From Hydrogenivirga caldilitoris (GTDB lineage: Bacteria > Aquificota > Aquificia > Aquificales > Aquificaceae): 64,000 nucleotides of DNA. Each line of letters starts with the position of its first letter. The first letter of the stretch is position 1. This document shows positions 55,861 through 63,649 of the stretch, one piece after another. The notes under the pieces are model-generated. The model ran no database searches. It was not told where the DNA came from and saw only the letters and a list, made by a program, of their open reading frames with translations. The stretch is from positions 620,001-684,000 of the forward strand of contig NZ_RCCJ01000001.1 in the NCBI RefSeq assembly GCF_003664005.1. Direction: 5' to 3'. The translations under genes were made by a program, and so were the position numbers.

Positions 55861-56121
55861 ATGTTTATGAAGGTTAGGAAAAGCTTAACCCTTTCTTGGG
55901 AAGCCGACAGGACTTTAAAAGAGAAAGAGATAGCCGGTGAGGAGAAAAAAGCTCAGAGTTAAATCATTGAAGAACTGAAAATGGAAAGGGCAAAGGAGAT
56001 TAAGAGAAGAAAGAAGCTAAGGGCTTTCAGGGAGTTGAAGGAAAAAGCGAGGAAAATATACATTCCGGACGACTTTACCGTGCGGATAGCTAAAGAGGAG
56101 ATGAACTTGGGAAAACCTTAG
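55861..56121 (+). pseudogene. Broken antitoxin gene
   Basis: One frame from ATG 55861 to TAG 56119-56121 reads KVRKSLTLSWEADRTLKEKE, then an in-frame TAA (55960-55962), then KMERAKEIKRRKKLRAFRELK and YIPDDFTVRIAKEEMNLGKP. Length, charge pattern and the PIN-toxin fragment that follows suggest a VapB-type antitoxin with a nonsense mutation. The DNA between 55612 and 55860 holds only an A+T-rich promoter-like stretch and no gene I can support. Confidence 0.55.
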
Positions 56122-56217
56122 CGGGTTTTCCTTGACGTTAACATTATGTTCTCAGAAAACTCACGGGAGATAAAGAGCTGTCTCTTGAGGCTGTGGGAAG
56201 CCTCACTAACTACGTAA
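56122..56217 (+). pseudogene. Remnant of a PIN-domain toxin gene
   Basis: Directly after the antitoxin remnant the frame reads RVFLDVNIMFSENSREIKS and LLRLWEASLTT, then TAA 56215-56217. The opening with Asp and Asn (FLDVN) followed by FS is the start of a PIN domain, similar in pattern to the intact toxin at 31860. The start codon is lost and only about 31 of some 130 codons remain. Together with the preceding entry it is a dead toxin-antitoxin module. Confidence 0.6.
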
Positions 56218-56246
56218 CGCTCGTAAGCTTTTCCAATTCTGCGGTT

Positions 56247-57500
56247 TTACTCCACAAAAACCTCTATAAAATGGGAAGCGCAGGATATACATGGGTCAAA
56301 GTTCCGTATTAGTCTCTCTGCGGTTACCTGGTGGTCTCCGTTAAGAGTTTTTATACCAAGGAATACGTCCCCCTCCATAGCTTTTTGATTTTGAGAAGTT
56401 GGCGGAACTATCTTTGCAACCTCTACCTCTCCTCTCTTGTTTATCACATACCTGTGAAAGAGTAGTCCCCTGGGGGCTTCCGTTATACCTATACCCTCGC
56501 CCTCTTTTACGTCGTATTCCACAAAAGGCTCATCCTCTTCAAGCCTCTCCAGTATGTTCTTTGATTCCCGGAGGGCGTAAATTACCTCAACCATCCTCGC
56601 AAGCAAGCTTTTGTATGGGTTATTTGTTGGCAGGTGTCCTTTGACCTTATCTCTCAGGTCCGGAGGCAGTTTATGGAAGTTGTTCTTTACCCTTGCCAGA
56701 GCTCCTACTTCATAGGTTTCTCCGTTTTTGAACCTTGAATAAAGAGCCGTTGAATGGGGTAACTGGTATTCTTCAAAGTATTCTTCGTACTCCGACTTGT
56801 TTAACCTCAGACCCTCTGAGGATACAATACTCCCTTCCGTTATAGGGTAGTTATCCGCCTCACCTAAGGACACCGAAACCCTTTCTCTCTCAAAGTTGGG
56901 GAACTCAAGTTTTTTAAACTCATCCAGCAGGCTTTCCGCAACGGGTAGTGCATTCTCCAAAATAGATAAGGTCTGGTGTATCTTAGCTTCTGAAGGAAGC
57001 CTGTAAAACCCTCCGACCCTTAGGTTGACCGGGTGTATGTGCCTACCGCCAAGAAGCTCAAGGATTGAATTGCCGGCTTTCCTCAGTGTAATTCCCGCAT
57101 CAAGGACTTCTTTCTTTTCCTTTGCAAGTTCAAGGAAGCTCTCTTTACCGAAAAAATCAGGAAGATGGAGAAAAAATATATGGGCTGAATGGCTTGATAT
57201 CCACTCACCGCAGTAAAGAGCTCTCCTTAACCTTTTTATGTGTGAGGGGACTTTAACGTTAAATACCCCTTCAAAGGCTTCCACTGCAGTAAGCTGATAG
57301 GCTACGGGACACAACCCACATATTCTGGCGACAGTATCTATAACCTGGTCGGGCTTTTTTCCCACGAGCAGCTTCTCAAAGAACCTTGGAGGTTCAAATA
57401 TCTCCAGTCGGACATCCTTTAGTGTTCTTCCTTCCGTGTAAAGAATCACCCTTCCAAGCCCTTCAACCCTCGTAAGGGGGTCAATCCTGACTTCCTTCAA
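56247..57500 (-). CDS. [NiFe] hydrogenase large subunit, soluble group 3-type
   Basis: Nickel-iron catalytic subunit of about 417 residues, resembling the alpha subunit of sulfhydrogenases (group 3b-like). The family opening IDPLTRVEGLGRV, proximal Ni-site motif RICGLCPVAY and distal DPCISCASHF are present, with a 7-residue tail after the His for the maturation protease. I choose the TTG at 57500 because GGAGGG lies just upstream and the protein then begins as relatives do; an ATG at 57554 would overlap the small subunit by 74 bases. The position after CPVA is Tyr where many hydrogenases have His. Partner genes of the beta/gamma type are at 40271-42149. Confidence 0.88.
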   Translation of the reverse strand: MKEVRIDPLTRVEGLGRVILYTEGRTLKDVRLEIFEPPRFFEKLLVGKKPDQVIDTVARICGLCPVAYQLTAVEAFEGVFNVKVPSHIKRLRRALYCGEWISSHSAHIFFLHLPDFFGKESFLELAKEKKEVLDAGITLRKAGNSILELLGGRHIHPVNLRVGGFYRLPSEAKIHQTLSILENALPVAESLLDEFKKLEFPNFERERVSVSLGEADNYPITEGSIVSSEGLRLNKSEYEEYFEEYQLPHSTALYSRFKNGETYEVGALARVKNNFHKLPPDLRDKVKGHLPTNNPYKSLLARMVEVIYALRESKNILERLEEDEPFVEYDVKEGEGIGITEAPRGLLFHRYVINKRGEVEVAKIVPPTSQNQKAMEGDVFLGIKTLNGDHQVTAERLIRNFDPCISCASHFIEVFVE

Positions 57501-58248
57501 CCTTACCCTCCAGGACTTTTCTAAACTCATCAGCGTATGCGTTTTCGTTTTCAAACAGAGAAATTATGTCTCCCTCTTTCAAACCTATACCTTTAAACCA
57601 GTTTATAAGGGACTCAACGTTGGGTTCCTTACAGGGTCCAAAGCATCCGTAACAACCCCTCTTAACCGAGGGGCATAGCGCACCACACCCAGCTTTCACT
57701 ATGGGACCAAGGCAGGGTATGCTGTAAGCGTCCATAACGCACACGTTTCCCCGTAGCTTGTACTCCATACAGAGAGGGTAATCCGGGATTACGGGTTTTT
57801 TGTTGTATAGAATGGCTTTTATAAAACCCTCAAGTATTTGCGGGTTTATAGGACACCCGTATATTTCATAATCCACCTTGACATGCTCCTTGACTGGGGT
57901 TGACTTGTCAAGGACTCTTATAAACATACCTTCAGGGTGAAGGGATGTGAACTCTCTCATGTTCTTGAAGTTCCTGAGTGCTTGTATACCGCCCGATGTG
58001 GCACAGGCTCCTATGGTAACTAACACTCTAGTTTTTTCCCTAATCTCTCGTATAAACTCCGCTTCTTCCTGAGTGGAGACAGAGCCTTCAACAAAGGCGA
58101 TATCCAGAGGTTCTAAAACCCTCTTACTGCGACCCAGAAGCCAGTATCTGAAATCAAGGTAGTCCCACAGCTGGGGCAGGTCCAGAAATACAGCCTGGCA
58201 CCCATCACAGGATGAGAACTTGAATACCCCTACCCTCAACTTATCCAT
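57481..58248 (-). CDS. [NiFe] hydrogenase small subunit, soluble group 3-type
   Basis: Electron-transfer subunit of 255 residues without a Tat signal, so cytosolic. Proximal [4Fe-4S] ligands are in SSCDGCQAVFLDL, TIGACATSGG and IYGCPINP. A Cys-rich C-terminal region (PCLGPIVKAGCGALCP and GCYGCFGPCKEP) supplies further clusters. Length and layout match the delta subunit of sulfhydrogenases (group 3b). It overlaps the large-subunit gene by about 20 bases. The promoter region shared with the divergent ribbon-helix-helix gene has inverted repeats that may be operators. Confidence 0.9.
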   Translation of the reverse strand: MDKLRVGVFKFSSCDGCQAVFLDLPQLWDYLDFRYWLLGRSKRVLEPLDIAFVEGSVSTQEEAEFIREIREKTRVLVTIGACATSGGIQALRNFKNMREFTSLHPEGMFIRVLDKSTPVKEHVKVDYEIYGCPINPQILEGFIKAILYNKKPVIPDYPLCMEYKLRGNVCVMDAYSIPCLGPIVKAGCGALCPSVKRGCYGCFGPCKEPNVESLINWFKGIGLKEGDIISLFENENAYADEFRKVLEGKVEGSQD

Positions 58249-58301
58249 ACCTATAACTAATATACCCTCCTGATACCTCCAAATCAGAAGTATTTTGTTA
58301 G

Positions 58302-58351
58302 CATAATCACAATTATGTTATCAATATACAATGTAATACAATTAAATTACA
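58302..58351. promoter_or_regulatory. Inverted repeats between hydrogenase and RHH regulator genes
   Basis: The A+T-rich divergent gap contains CATAAT-CACA-ATTATG (58302-58317) and TGTAAT-N8-ATTACA (58332-58351), both with perfect 6-bp arms. They are placed upstream of the hydrogenase start (58248) and of the RHH gene. They are good candidates for binding of that regulator. TACAAT at 58402-58407 could be the -10 box for the RHH gene. Confidence 0.45.
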
Positions 58352-58428
58352 AAAGTTTGTCTTTAAATTGTTGCCCTTAAGTGATTTTAAAGGGTAAGTA
58401 ATACAATAATGTGGTAAAATTAATTGGT

Positions 58429-58728
58429 ATGAAGGGAGTTATATCCTTTAGGTTGGAACCTTCTCTTCTTGAGGAGTTGGACAGGGTGTCTAAGGAGGAG
58501 GGAAAGACCAGAACAGGAATAATAAAGGAGGCTATACGATACTATCTCCAACACATTCATCGTAAGAATAATTCGGAAGGTTTTGTTCCCTTTTTAGAGT
58601 ACAGGAAAGTAAACGAAGAGTTAAAGGAAACCCTGAGAAGGGTGAGTGAGCTTGAAGCCCGGATAGCGGAGTTGTCTAAAGAAAATGAACTTCTTAAAAG
58701 GGATAAAAAAAGGAGATGGTTCTTTTAA
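58429..58728 (+). CDS. Ribbon-helix-helix regulator with C-terminal coiled coil
   Basis: About 99 residues. The N-terminal RHH motif (MKGVISFRLEPSLLEELDRV, KTRTGIIKEAIRYYLQ) is CopG/NikR-like, and residues about 58-95 form a heptad-patterned coiled coil (VNEELKETLRRVSELEARIAE). There is no NikR-type nickel-sensing domain. ATG 58429 gives the best RHH opening; a GTG at 58411 is also in frame and neither has a clear Shine-Dalgarno. Facing the hydrogenase genes across a promoter region with palindromes, it is likely their regulator; a toxin partner is not seen. Confidence 0.75.
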   Translation: MKGVISFRLEPSLLEELDRVSKEEGKTRTGIIKEAIRYYLQHIHRKNNSEGFVPFLEYRKVNEELKETLRRVSELEARIAELSKENELLKRDKKRRWFF

Positions 58729-58842
58729 CTAAATTTACCCTTTAAGTTACTTTCGTCAGTTTCAGAGCTTACCCTTCTACATTTTACGGATTTTCCAGAT
58801 GGGATGAACTTCCCTGCCGGAATCTCTTTCCTTAGAAGAGGT

Positions 58843-59391
58843 TTATGGTTTCTTTGCTACAAGGGTAGTTATATTTGAAACTTCGCAGTAGTAAACCAGC
58901 AGAAAATCCCTAAAGACTCTTTCCAGTTCACCTTTTTTTAGAAGGTACCGGGGATTGAAATCAGGTCTCACCGATGTATGCTCCTCATTGTAGGTTTCAA
59001 AAATTAACAGGCCGTTCTGTTTAAGAGACCTCTTTATCTTTGAAAAAATGTTCCTGTTTAAGAAATAGAAATTTATTATCAGGTCATACTTTGATACGCC
59101 GTAGGAAAATTTCTCTGCATCAACACTTTTGAAATTAACCTTAACCCCTTCCCTCCTTGCCCTTTGACGGGCTTTCCTTATCGCAATGTCTGATATATCA
59201 AAGGCATCCACCTTAAACCCCTTTTTCGCCAGAAATATGGAAGTCTCTCCTGTTCCGCAAGCTATATCAAGGGCTTTACCTGGCGAAGCAAGATTATAAA
59301 AACGCGTGAGTGTGACATGGAGGGCGGATTCCCTACCCTCTAGATACCTCTTATTCCACTTTATCCTGTCCTCAATCACCTTTAAATTCAC
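58843..59391 (-). CDS. SAM-dependent methyltransferase (class I)
   Basis: A 182-residue Rossmann-fold methyltransferase. Motif I is ALDIACGTGETSIFLAKKG (about 39-57), the acidic end of strand 2 is VDAFDISDIAI, motif II region is SVDAEKF, and NGLLIFETYNEE corresponds to motif III. It resembles TehB/SmtA-like small-molecule methyltransferases; the substrate is unknown. It overlaps the upstream CoA-ligase gene by 20 bases, hence same operon. Confidence 0.85.
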   Translation of the reverse strand: MNLKVIEDRIKWNKRYLEGRESALHVTLTRFYNLASPGKALDIACGTGETSIFLAKKGFKVDAFDISDIAIRKARQRARREGVKVNFKSVDAEKFSYGVSKYDLIINFYFLNRNIFSKIKRSLKQNGLLIFETYNEEHTSVRPDFNPRYLLKKGELERVFRDFLLVYYCEVSNITTLVAKKP

Positions 59392-60415
59392 AAGTTTCCC
59401 TGTCTATGGTTGAGTAAAGAGGCTTTACTCTGCCTTCAGGTGTGGAGTCTTCAAAGTCTCTGCTGACTCCAAGCTCTTCTATACAGTTAACAAGGTCATG
59501 GTAGAACTCAGCTACCTTCACAAGCCCTGTTTCTTTACCGACCTCGTTAAAGAGCTTTATCTTATCGGTAGCCTTACCCTTACCCCTTTCAACTATGGCT
59601 CCTGCGTGACCAAAGGAAACACCCTCAAGGCTTTCCTGGAACCTTCCTGCAACAAAGGCTGCCACGGGTATATTCCATTTACCTTCCTTATAGAGTTTAA
59701 GTATTGTTTCGGCAGCTTGTTCTTCGTAGGTGCCTCCGACCTCACCCTGTATTATCACGCCCTTAACGTTTGGATCGTCCTTTATCTCTTCAAGAACATC
59801 TGCGAAGGTCGTACAGGATATTATGTCCCCTCCAAGGGCGAGAGCCATATAAACGCCCCAACCCCTTCTCATAAACATCTCTGCCGTGGTTGTGGTTAAA
59901 CCACCAGATTTGGATAAAATTACTAGACCCCCATCCCTGTAAGCTATTGATGGATTTTTCCCCCCTATGGCACCTATCCTGGCAGGTATCCTTGGTACTA
60001 TGCAGCCTAGAGACGTAGGACCGACTATAGTCACACCTCTTTCCTTAGCGTAATGGTAAAAGTAGACTGTATCCCTTATGGGGACATGTTCCGTGATTAT
60101 GTATATAACGCTTATACCTGCATCAACGAGCTCAATAACAGCGTCCTTTACAGAGGCTGGAGGTACATATATCAGTCCCGTGTTCACATCTCTTCCTTCC
60201 GGTGAGTTAAGAGCTTCCTTTACCGTGTTGAAAACCGGCACGCCAGCTACTTCCTGACCACCTTTTCCGGGTGTAACACCAACCTTGATAGTTCCAGGGT
60301 AAAGGGCTTCTGTTTCAGAAACTACCTGTGAAGCTTCCCTTCCCGTTATACCTATGACTATTACCCTTGTTCTGTCGTTAAGATACTTAGTACCAACACT
60401 CCAATTCCTCTCCAT
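59372..60415 (-). CDS. Succinyl-CoA synthetase alpha-type subunit; probably citryl-CoA synthetase small subunit
   Basis: A 347-residue acyl-CoA synthetase alpha-type protein. CoA-binding RVIVIGITGREASQ and GVTPGKGGQEVAGVPVF, YVPPASVKDAV, and the phosphohistidine region SFGHAGAIVERG are clear. Ordinary SucD proteins have about 290 residues; the extra 50 or so at the C-terminus fit CcsB, the small subunit of citryl-CoA synthetase known from Hydrogenobacter thermophilus, which starts citrate cleavage in the reductive TCA cycle. The large subunit is not adjacent. SucD with an extension is the alternative. Promoter details are not evident. Confidence 0.7.
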   Translation of the reverse strand: MERNWSVGTKYLNDRTRVIVIGITGREASQVVSETEALYPGTIKVGVTPGKGGQEVAGVPVFNTVKEALNSPEGRDVNTGLIYVPPASVKDAVIELVDAGISVIYIITEHVPIRDTVYFYHYAKERGVTIVGPTSLGCIVPRIPARIGAIGGKNPSIAYRDGGLVILSKSGGLTTTTAEMFMRRGWGVYMALALGGDIISCTTFADVLEEIKDDPNVKGVIIQGEVGGTYEEQAAETILKLYKEGKWNIPVAAFVAGRFQESLEGVSFGHAGAIVERGKGKATDKIKLFNEVGKETGLVKVAEFYHDLVNCIEELGVSRDFEDSTPEGRVKPLYSTIDRETCEFKGD

Positions 60416-60481
60416 TCCTTTCCTCCTGAAAGTTAAAACAATATTTTACCAGATGAGAAACCTGTTTTATCCTTTCCAGGT

Positions 60482-61264
60482 TCAGGGCTCTCTCCTCAGC
60501 CTATAGATAAGACGAGCTCCGTAAAGTAGGGTCAAAAATATGAGGTTTATCCACAGAAGGGATATTATTATCGTGGTAAGGGAACCGTAGAGTAAGCTAC
60601 CTTTAAACACATTGGCTATATACCAGGTAAAGCCTAACTGACTGGCAAACATCAGGAAGGAAACGTAAGCAGATATCGCTAAAAGTTTGAGGATACTAAA
60701 AGAGCCCCTGATAAAGCTCCGGTACAGAGCGAATAGGGTTAACGTTCCGGGAAGAACATAGGAAAGGTCAATAATAACTGAGTAATTCTTAGGAACTACC
60801 AGTTTTAGGTATATGCTAAGGAAGAAGGAGGAAGATATTATTAGAACCAGGCCCAGAAGGAATGCGGGCATGAATACCCAGTAGAATAACTCCCTTCTTT
60901 CAGTAAGTTCCCCTTCAGACACGAAGGAGAAAGCCTTCCCAAGATACCTTATAAATCCAACCGAAAAAAAGTAAGAGAGTCCCAGGGCTATTGCTGAGGT
61001 TTCTTTACTCCGCTTTTGAACCTCAAGTATCTCGTGGATTACCTTGTTTGTGTACTGGGGAAATATTTGGTCTATGGTTTCTTCAATTCTGCTCAGCTCA
61101 ATCAGGGGTAAGAAGCCCAGCAAGTTTATGAGAATGACCGTTAACGGTGCCATAGATAGGAGAAAGTGATAGGTGAGCGCACCCGAGTGGTAAGTATAAC
61201 TTTCCTTAAAAACATCTATCAAGCTTAACAAAGCGGCCTTGGAGAATCTCCTATATGGGCTCAT
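60482..61264 (-). CDS. YihY/BrkB-family inner-membrane protein
   Basis: Membrane protein of 260 residues with six helices and the YihY/virulence factor BrkB pattern: SYTYHSGALTYHFLLSMAPLTVI near the start, GLSYFFSVGFIRYLGKAF, and the closing TIIISLLWINLIFLTLLYGARL. The family has no agreed function (once thought RNase BN). It overlaps the upstream aminomutase-like gene by 14 bases. Confidence 0.85.
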   Translation of the reverse strand: MSPYRRFSKAALLSLIDVFKESYTYHSGALTYHFLLSMAPLTVILINLLGFLPLIELSRIEETIDQIFPQYTNKVIHEILEVQKRSKETSAIALGLSYFFSVGFIRYLGKAFSFVSEGELTERRELFYWVFMPAFLLGLVLIISSSFFLSIYLKLVVPKNYSVIIDLSYVLPGTLTLFALYRSFIRGSFSILKLLAISAYVSFLMFASQLGFTWYIANVFKGSLLYGSLTTIIISLLWINLIFLTLLYGARLIYRLRREP

Positions 61265-62351
61265 CTATTGTGTACTCCACACTCTCTCCTGTAAAACTCT
61301 CAAACAAGAACTTATCTCCCTTTCTGTCAATTATGTAATTTGGAAGGATAGGCACTTTCCCCTTTCCACCTGGCAAGTCTAAGGCGTAGGTTGGGATACC
61401 CATTCCCGAAATCCTCCCCCTTAAATATCTCATTATCTCAATACCCTTATCAAGGGTCGTCCTGAAGTGAACCGCACCTTTTATGGGATCACAATGGAAT
61501 AGGTACTGGGGTTTTACCTTAATTTTGAGGAGTTTTCGGAAAAGCTCAAGCATGGTTTCAGGATCATCGTTTACTCCTTTAAGGAGAACGGTTTGATTGT
61601 TTACAGGTATACCTCTTCTGAGAAGTTTGTCTACAGCCTCTTCTGATAGTTCTGTAACTTCTCTTGGGTGGTTGAAATGGGTGTTTACCCATATAGGGGA
61701 ATACCTATCCAGTATATCAAGCAGCTCTTCGTCAAAGAATCTCTGGGGTGCCAGCACGGGAAGCCGGGTTCCAAATCTTATTATCTCTATGTGGTCTATA
61801 CTTCTTAGTCCCCGGAGTATATACTCTATCTTTTCATTACTGAGACTGAGCGGTTCCCCTCCAGATATGAGAACATCTCTTATCTCTTCATGTTCCCTTA
61901 TGTAACTGAGCATTCTGTCTATTTCGTCCTTTGTTCTTGCCCTCTCTCCCTGAGCAAATATCCTTTTTCTCATGCAATGTCTGCAGTAAACAGCGCAGAA
62001 GGAAGTCACCGAGACCAGAACCCTGTCAGGATAACGGTGGGTAAGTCCAGGTATGCTCCCATCCTCTTTTAAGGGGTCTGGTTCTCCTCTGGACTGGATT
62101 TCCTCATCAACTTCAGAAATCCTTGGTATAGCCTGTAATCTTATTGGGTCGTTTATATCTTCAGGGTCAATCAAAGAGAGGTAGTAAGGGGTTATTGCCA
62201 TTGGGTAAACACCCTCTGTTTTTTTAATACCCTCTACTTCTTCCGGAATAAGCTTCAGATACCTCTGTAGCTCATCTAAGGTCTTAATCCTATTCTTTAT
62301 CTGCCAGTTGTAATCTCTCCAGAGATTTTCAGGTACATGTGAAAACAGCAT
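61251..62351 (-). CDS. kamA: Lysine 2,3-aminomutase-family radical SAM enzyme
   Basis: PLP- and SAM-dependent enzyme of 366 residues, KamA family. The cluster motif is CAVYCRHCMRKR (CxxxCxxC), the PLP lysine lies in LDLPGGKGKVP, and FNHPREVTE and NQTVLLKGVND are typical. It converts L-lysine to beta-lysine, used for N-acetyl-beta-lysine osmolyte or, in EpmB proteins, for EF-P modification. Length is between EpmB and clostridial KamA; no AblB, EpmA or efp gene is adjacent, so the exact role is open. A hairpin with a T-run lies 36 bases before the start. Confidence 0.85.
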   Translation of the reverse strand: MLFSHVPENLWRDYNWQIKNRIKTLDELQRYLKLIPEEVEGIKKTEGVYPMAITPYYLSLIDPEDINDPIRLQAIPRISEVDEEIQSRGEPDPLKEDGSIPGLTHRYPDRVLVSVTSFCAVYCRHCMRKRIFAQGERARTKDEIDRMLSYIREHEEIRDVLISGGEPLSLSNEKIEYILRGLRSIDHIEIIRFGTRLPVLAPQRFFDEELLDILDRYSPIWVNTHFNHPREVTELSEEAVDKLLRRGIPVNNQTVLLKGVNDDPETMLELFRKLLKIKVKPQYLFHCDPIKGAVHFRTTLDKGIEIMRYLRGRISGMGIPTYALDLPGGKGKVPILPNYIIDRKGDKFLFESFTGESVEYTIDEPI

Positions 62352-62386
62352 GGAAATAATTTTATTTCAGTCAGATTTAAAAAAGA

Positions 62387-62438
62387 GGGGGTGGTATTCC
62401 ACCGACCCCCGTACTGCCGAAGCTCCCCTCCCGCTTCG
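62387..62438 (-). terminator. Two-hairpin structure with T-run upstream of kamA (terminator, attenuator or small RNA)
   Basis: On the minus strand, CGAAGC/GCTTCG arms (62433-62438 and 62418-62423) enclose a G-rich loop GGGAGGGGA. A second hairpin of GGGGG/CCCCC type (62387-62110-style stem spanning 62387-62410) follows and runs directly into TCTTTTTT. That is the form of an intrinsic terminator located between a possible promoter and the kamA start, so it could end a short RNA or control kamA. On the plus strand the loop reads TCCCCTCCC. I recognise no riboswitch class. Confidence 0.45.
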
Positions 62439-62543
62439 TTTATAAAAATAAAACACCGTTTTGGAAAATGATAACTCTTCTCATCTGGGAGATAATGATT
62501 TATATCATAAATATAAGGAGCTTTCTCGGAAGCTTACAAACTC

Positions 62544-62549
62544 TATAAT
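62544..62549 (+). promoter_or_regulatory. -10 box of the tat operon
   Basis: TATAAT lies 10 bases before ATG 62560, so the transcript would begin about 4 bases before the start codon. No Shine-Dalgarno is present (agattaagtt). The -35 region is poor. Confidence 0.45.
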
Positions 62550-62559
62550 AGATTAAGTT

Positions 62560-62955
62560 ATGGAGATTCAATTAATCATAGTTCTCATGATAGCTTTTAT
62601 AGTTCTGGGTCCTGAGAGGATGATGGACCTGGCTGTGAAACTGGGGGAGGCTATGAGGAAAGTTAGGGATATGTGGGATGAGGTTAGGATGCAAGCTTAC
62701 ATGGAAGAGATAAACAGAAAGGTTCTTGAGGAAGAGAAGTCGGGTCAACTTGACGAGAGAACGGAGGATGAAACCCTTGATGATTATGGAGAGCTTGATG
62801 AACCGTTACCTGATATAGAAGTACAAGATTATAATGAAAGAGCCGTATCCGAAAAAGCCGAGGAGGAATTGAAGGAGAATGAGCGTGGAGAACAACCAGC
62901 TCCCGACGATGCCCCTGACAGAGCATCTGAGGGAACTGAGAACAAGACTAATTAG
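62560..62955 (+). CDS. Twin-arginine translocase TatA/TatB-type subunit
   Basis: A 131-residue protein with an N-terminal membrane helix (IQLIIVLMIAFIVLGPER, the FxxLGPE motif of TatB), an amphipathic helix (LAVKLGEAMRKVRDMWDEV) and a long acidic, disordered tail. LGPE and the length favour TatB over TatA. It forms the Tat pathway with TatC, encoded by the overlapping next gene, exporting folded redox proteins such as hydrogenases. Its last 77 bases overlap tatC in another frame, an unusually long overlap. Confidence 0.85.
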   Translation: MEIQLIIVLMIAFIVLGPERMMDLAVKLGEAMRKVRDMWDEVRMQAYMEEINRKVLEEEKSGQLDERTEDETLDDYGELDEPLPDIEVQDYNERAVSEKAEEELKENERGEQPAPDDAPDRASEGTENKTN

Positions 62956-63649
62956 GTCAATAATAGCTTTTCTGATAGCTTCTGGGTTCTCCTTCTACTT
63001 TGCAAGACATGTCTTTGAGTTTCTCAAGAACCCTGTGGTGGTTTCCTATCCGGATGTGGAGCTTATTACCCTGTCTCCCACGGAACCCCTCTTCATACTT
63101 ATAAAAATCTCACTTACCGCTGGACTGATACTTGCCTCTCCGGTGATACTCTTTGAGATATGGAGATTTGTTGAACCAGCACTTTACCCTAAAGAGAAGA
63201 AACTTTTCATCCCTCTTCTTTTATCTTCAATACTTCTTTTCTTAATGGGTGGTATGTTCGCTTACTTCTTCGTCCTCCCAATGGCTTTAAAGTTCCTCCT
63301 TGGATTAGGATTTTCTCAACTTGCAGCGACACCTTATCTCTCAGTTAACCTGTACGTTAGCTTTGTGCTCAAGATGTTGATAGCTTTCGGTATAGCCTTT
63401 GAGATGCCTATATTTCTCTACATGCTCCAAAGGGCTGGGATAATAAGCGAGCAACAACTCAAAAAGTTTAGAAGGTACTTTATAGTTGTCGCTTTCCTTA
63501 TAGGTGCTCTTATCGCACCCGATGTGGCGACTCAGGTACTCATGGCTATACCCCTTTTAGTCCTTTATGAAGTATCCATACTACTTGGTAAAACCGTAAG
63601 AAGAAGGAGTTCTGAAGAGAAATCTATTGCCAAGGTTGAGGAGGAGTAA
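62879..63649 (+). CDS. tatC: Sec-independent protein translocase TatC
   Basis: Six-helix membrane protein of 256 residues and the Tat signal-peptide receptor. Hallmarks are MPLTEHLRELRTRLIRS near the N-terminus, the periplasmic SPTEPLFILIKISLTAGLIL segment, EIWRFVEPALYPKEKK, and FEMPIFLYMLQRAG. GAAGGAGA just before ATG 62879 supports this start inside tatB rather than the later ATG 62909. The stop overlaps the ATG of the aldo-keto reductase gene. Confidence 0.95.
   Translation: MSVENNQLPTMPLTEHLRELRTRLIRSIIAFLIASGFSFYFARHVFEFLKNPVVVSYPDVELITLSPTEPLFILIKISLTAGLILASPVILFEIWRFVEPALYPKEKKLFIPLLLSSILLFLMGGMFAYFFVLPMALKFLLGLGFSQLAATPYLSVNLYVSFVLKMLIAFGIAFEMPIFLYMLQRAGIISEQQLKKFRRYFIVVAFLIGALIAPDVATQVLMAIPLLVLYEVSILLGKTVRRRSSEEKSIAKVEEE

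Noticed and set aside
55686-55877. 63-codon open frame in the gap before the dead toxin-antitoxin genes
   Set aside because: No motif, no ribosome-binding site, and it overlaps the antitoxin remnant in another frame; probably chance.
57501-57554. ATG start for the hydrogenase large subunit 18 codons upstream
   Set aside because: The TTG at 57500 has a GGAGGG ribosome-binding site and yields the normal family N-terminus; the longer form would overlap the small subunit by 74 bases.
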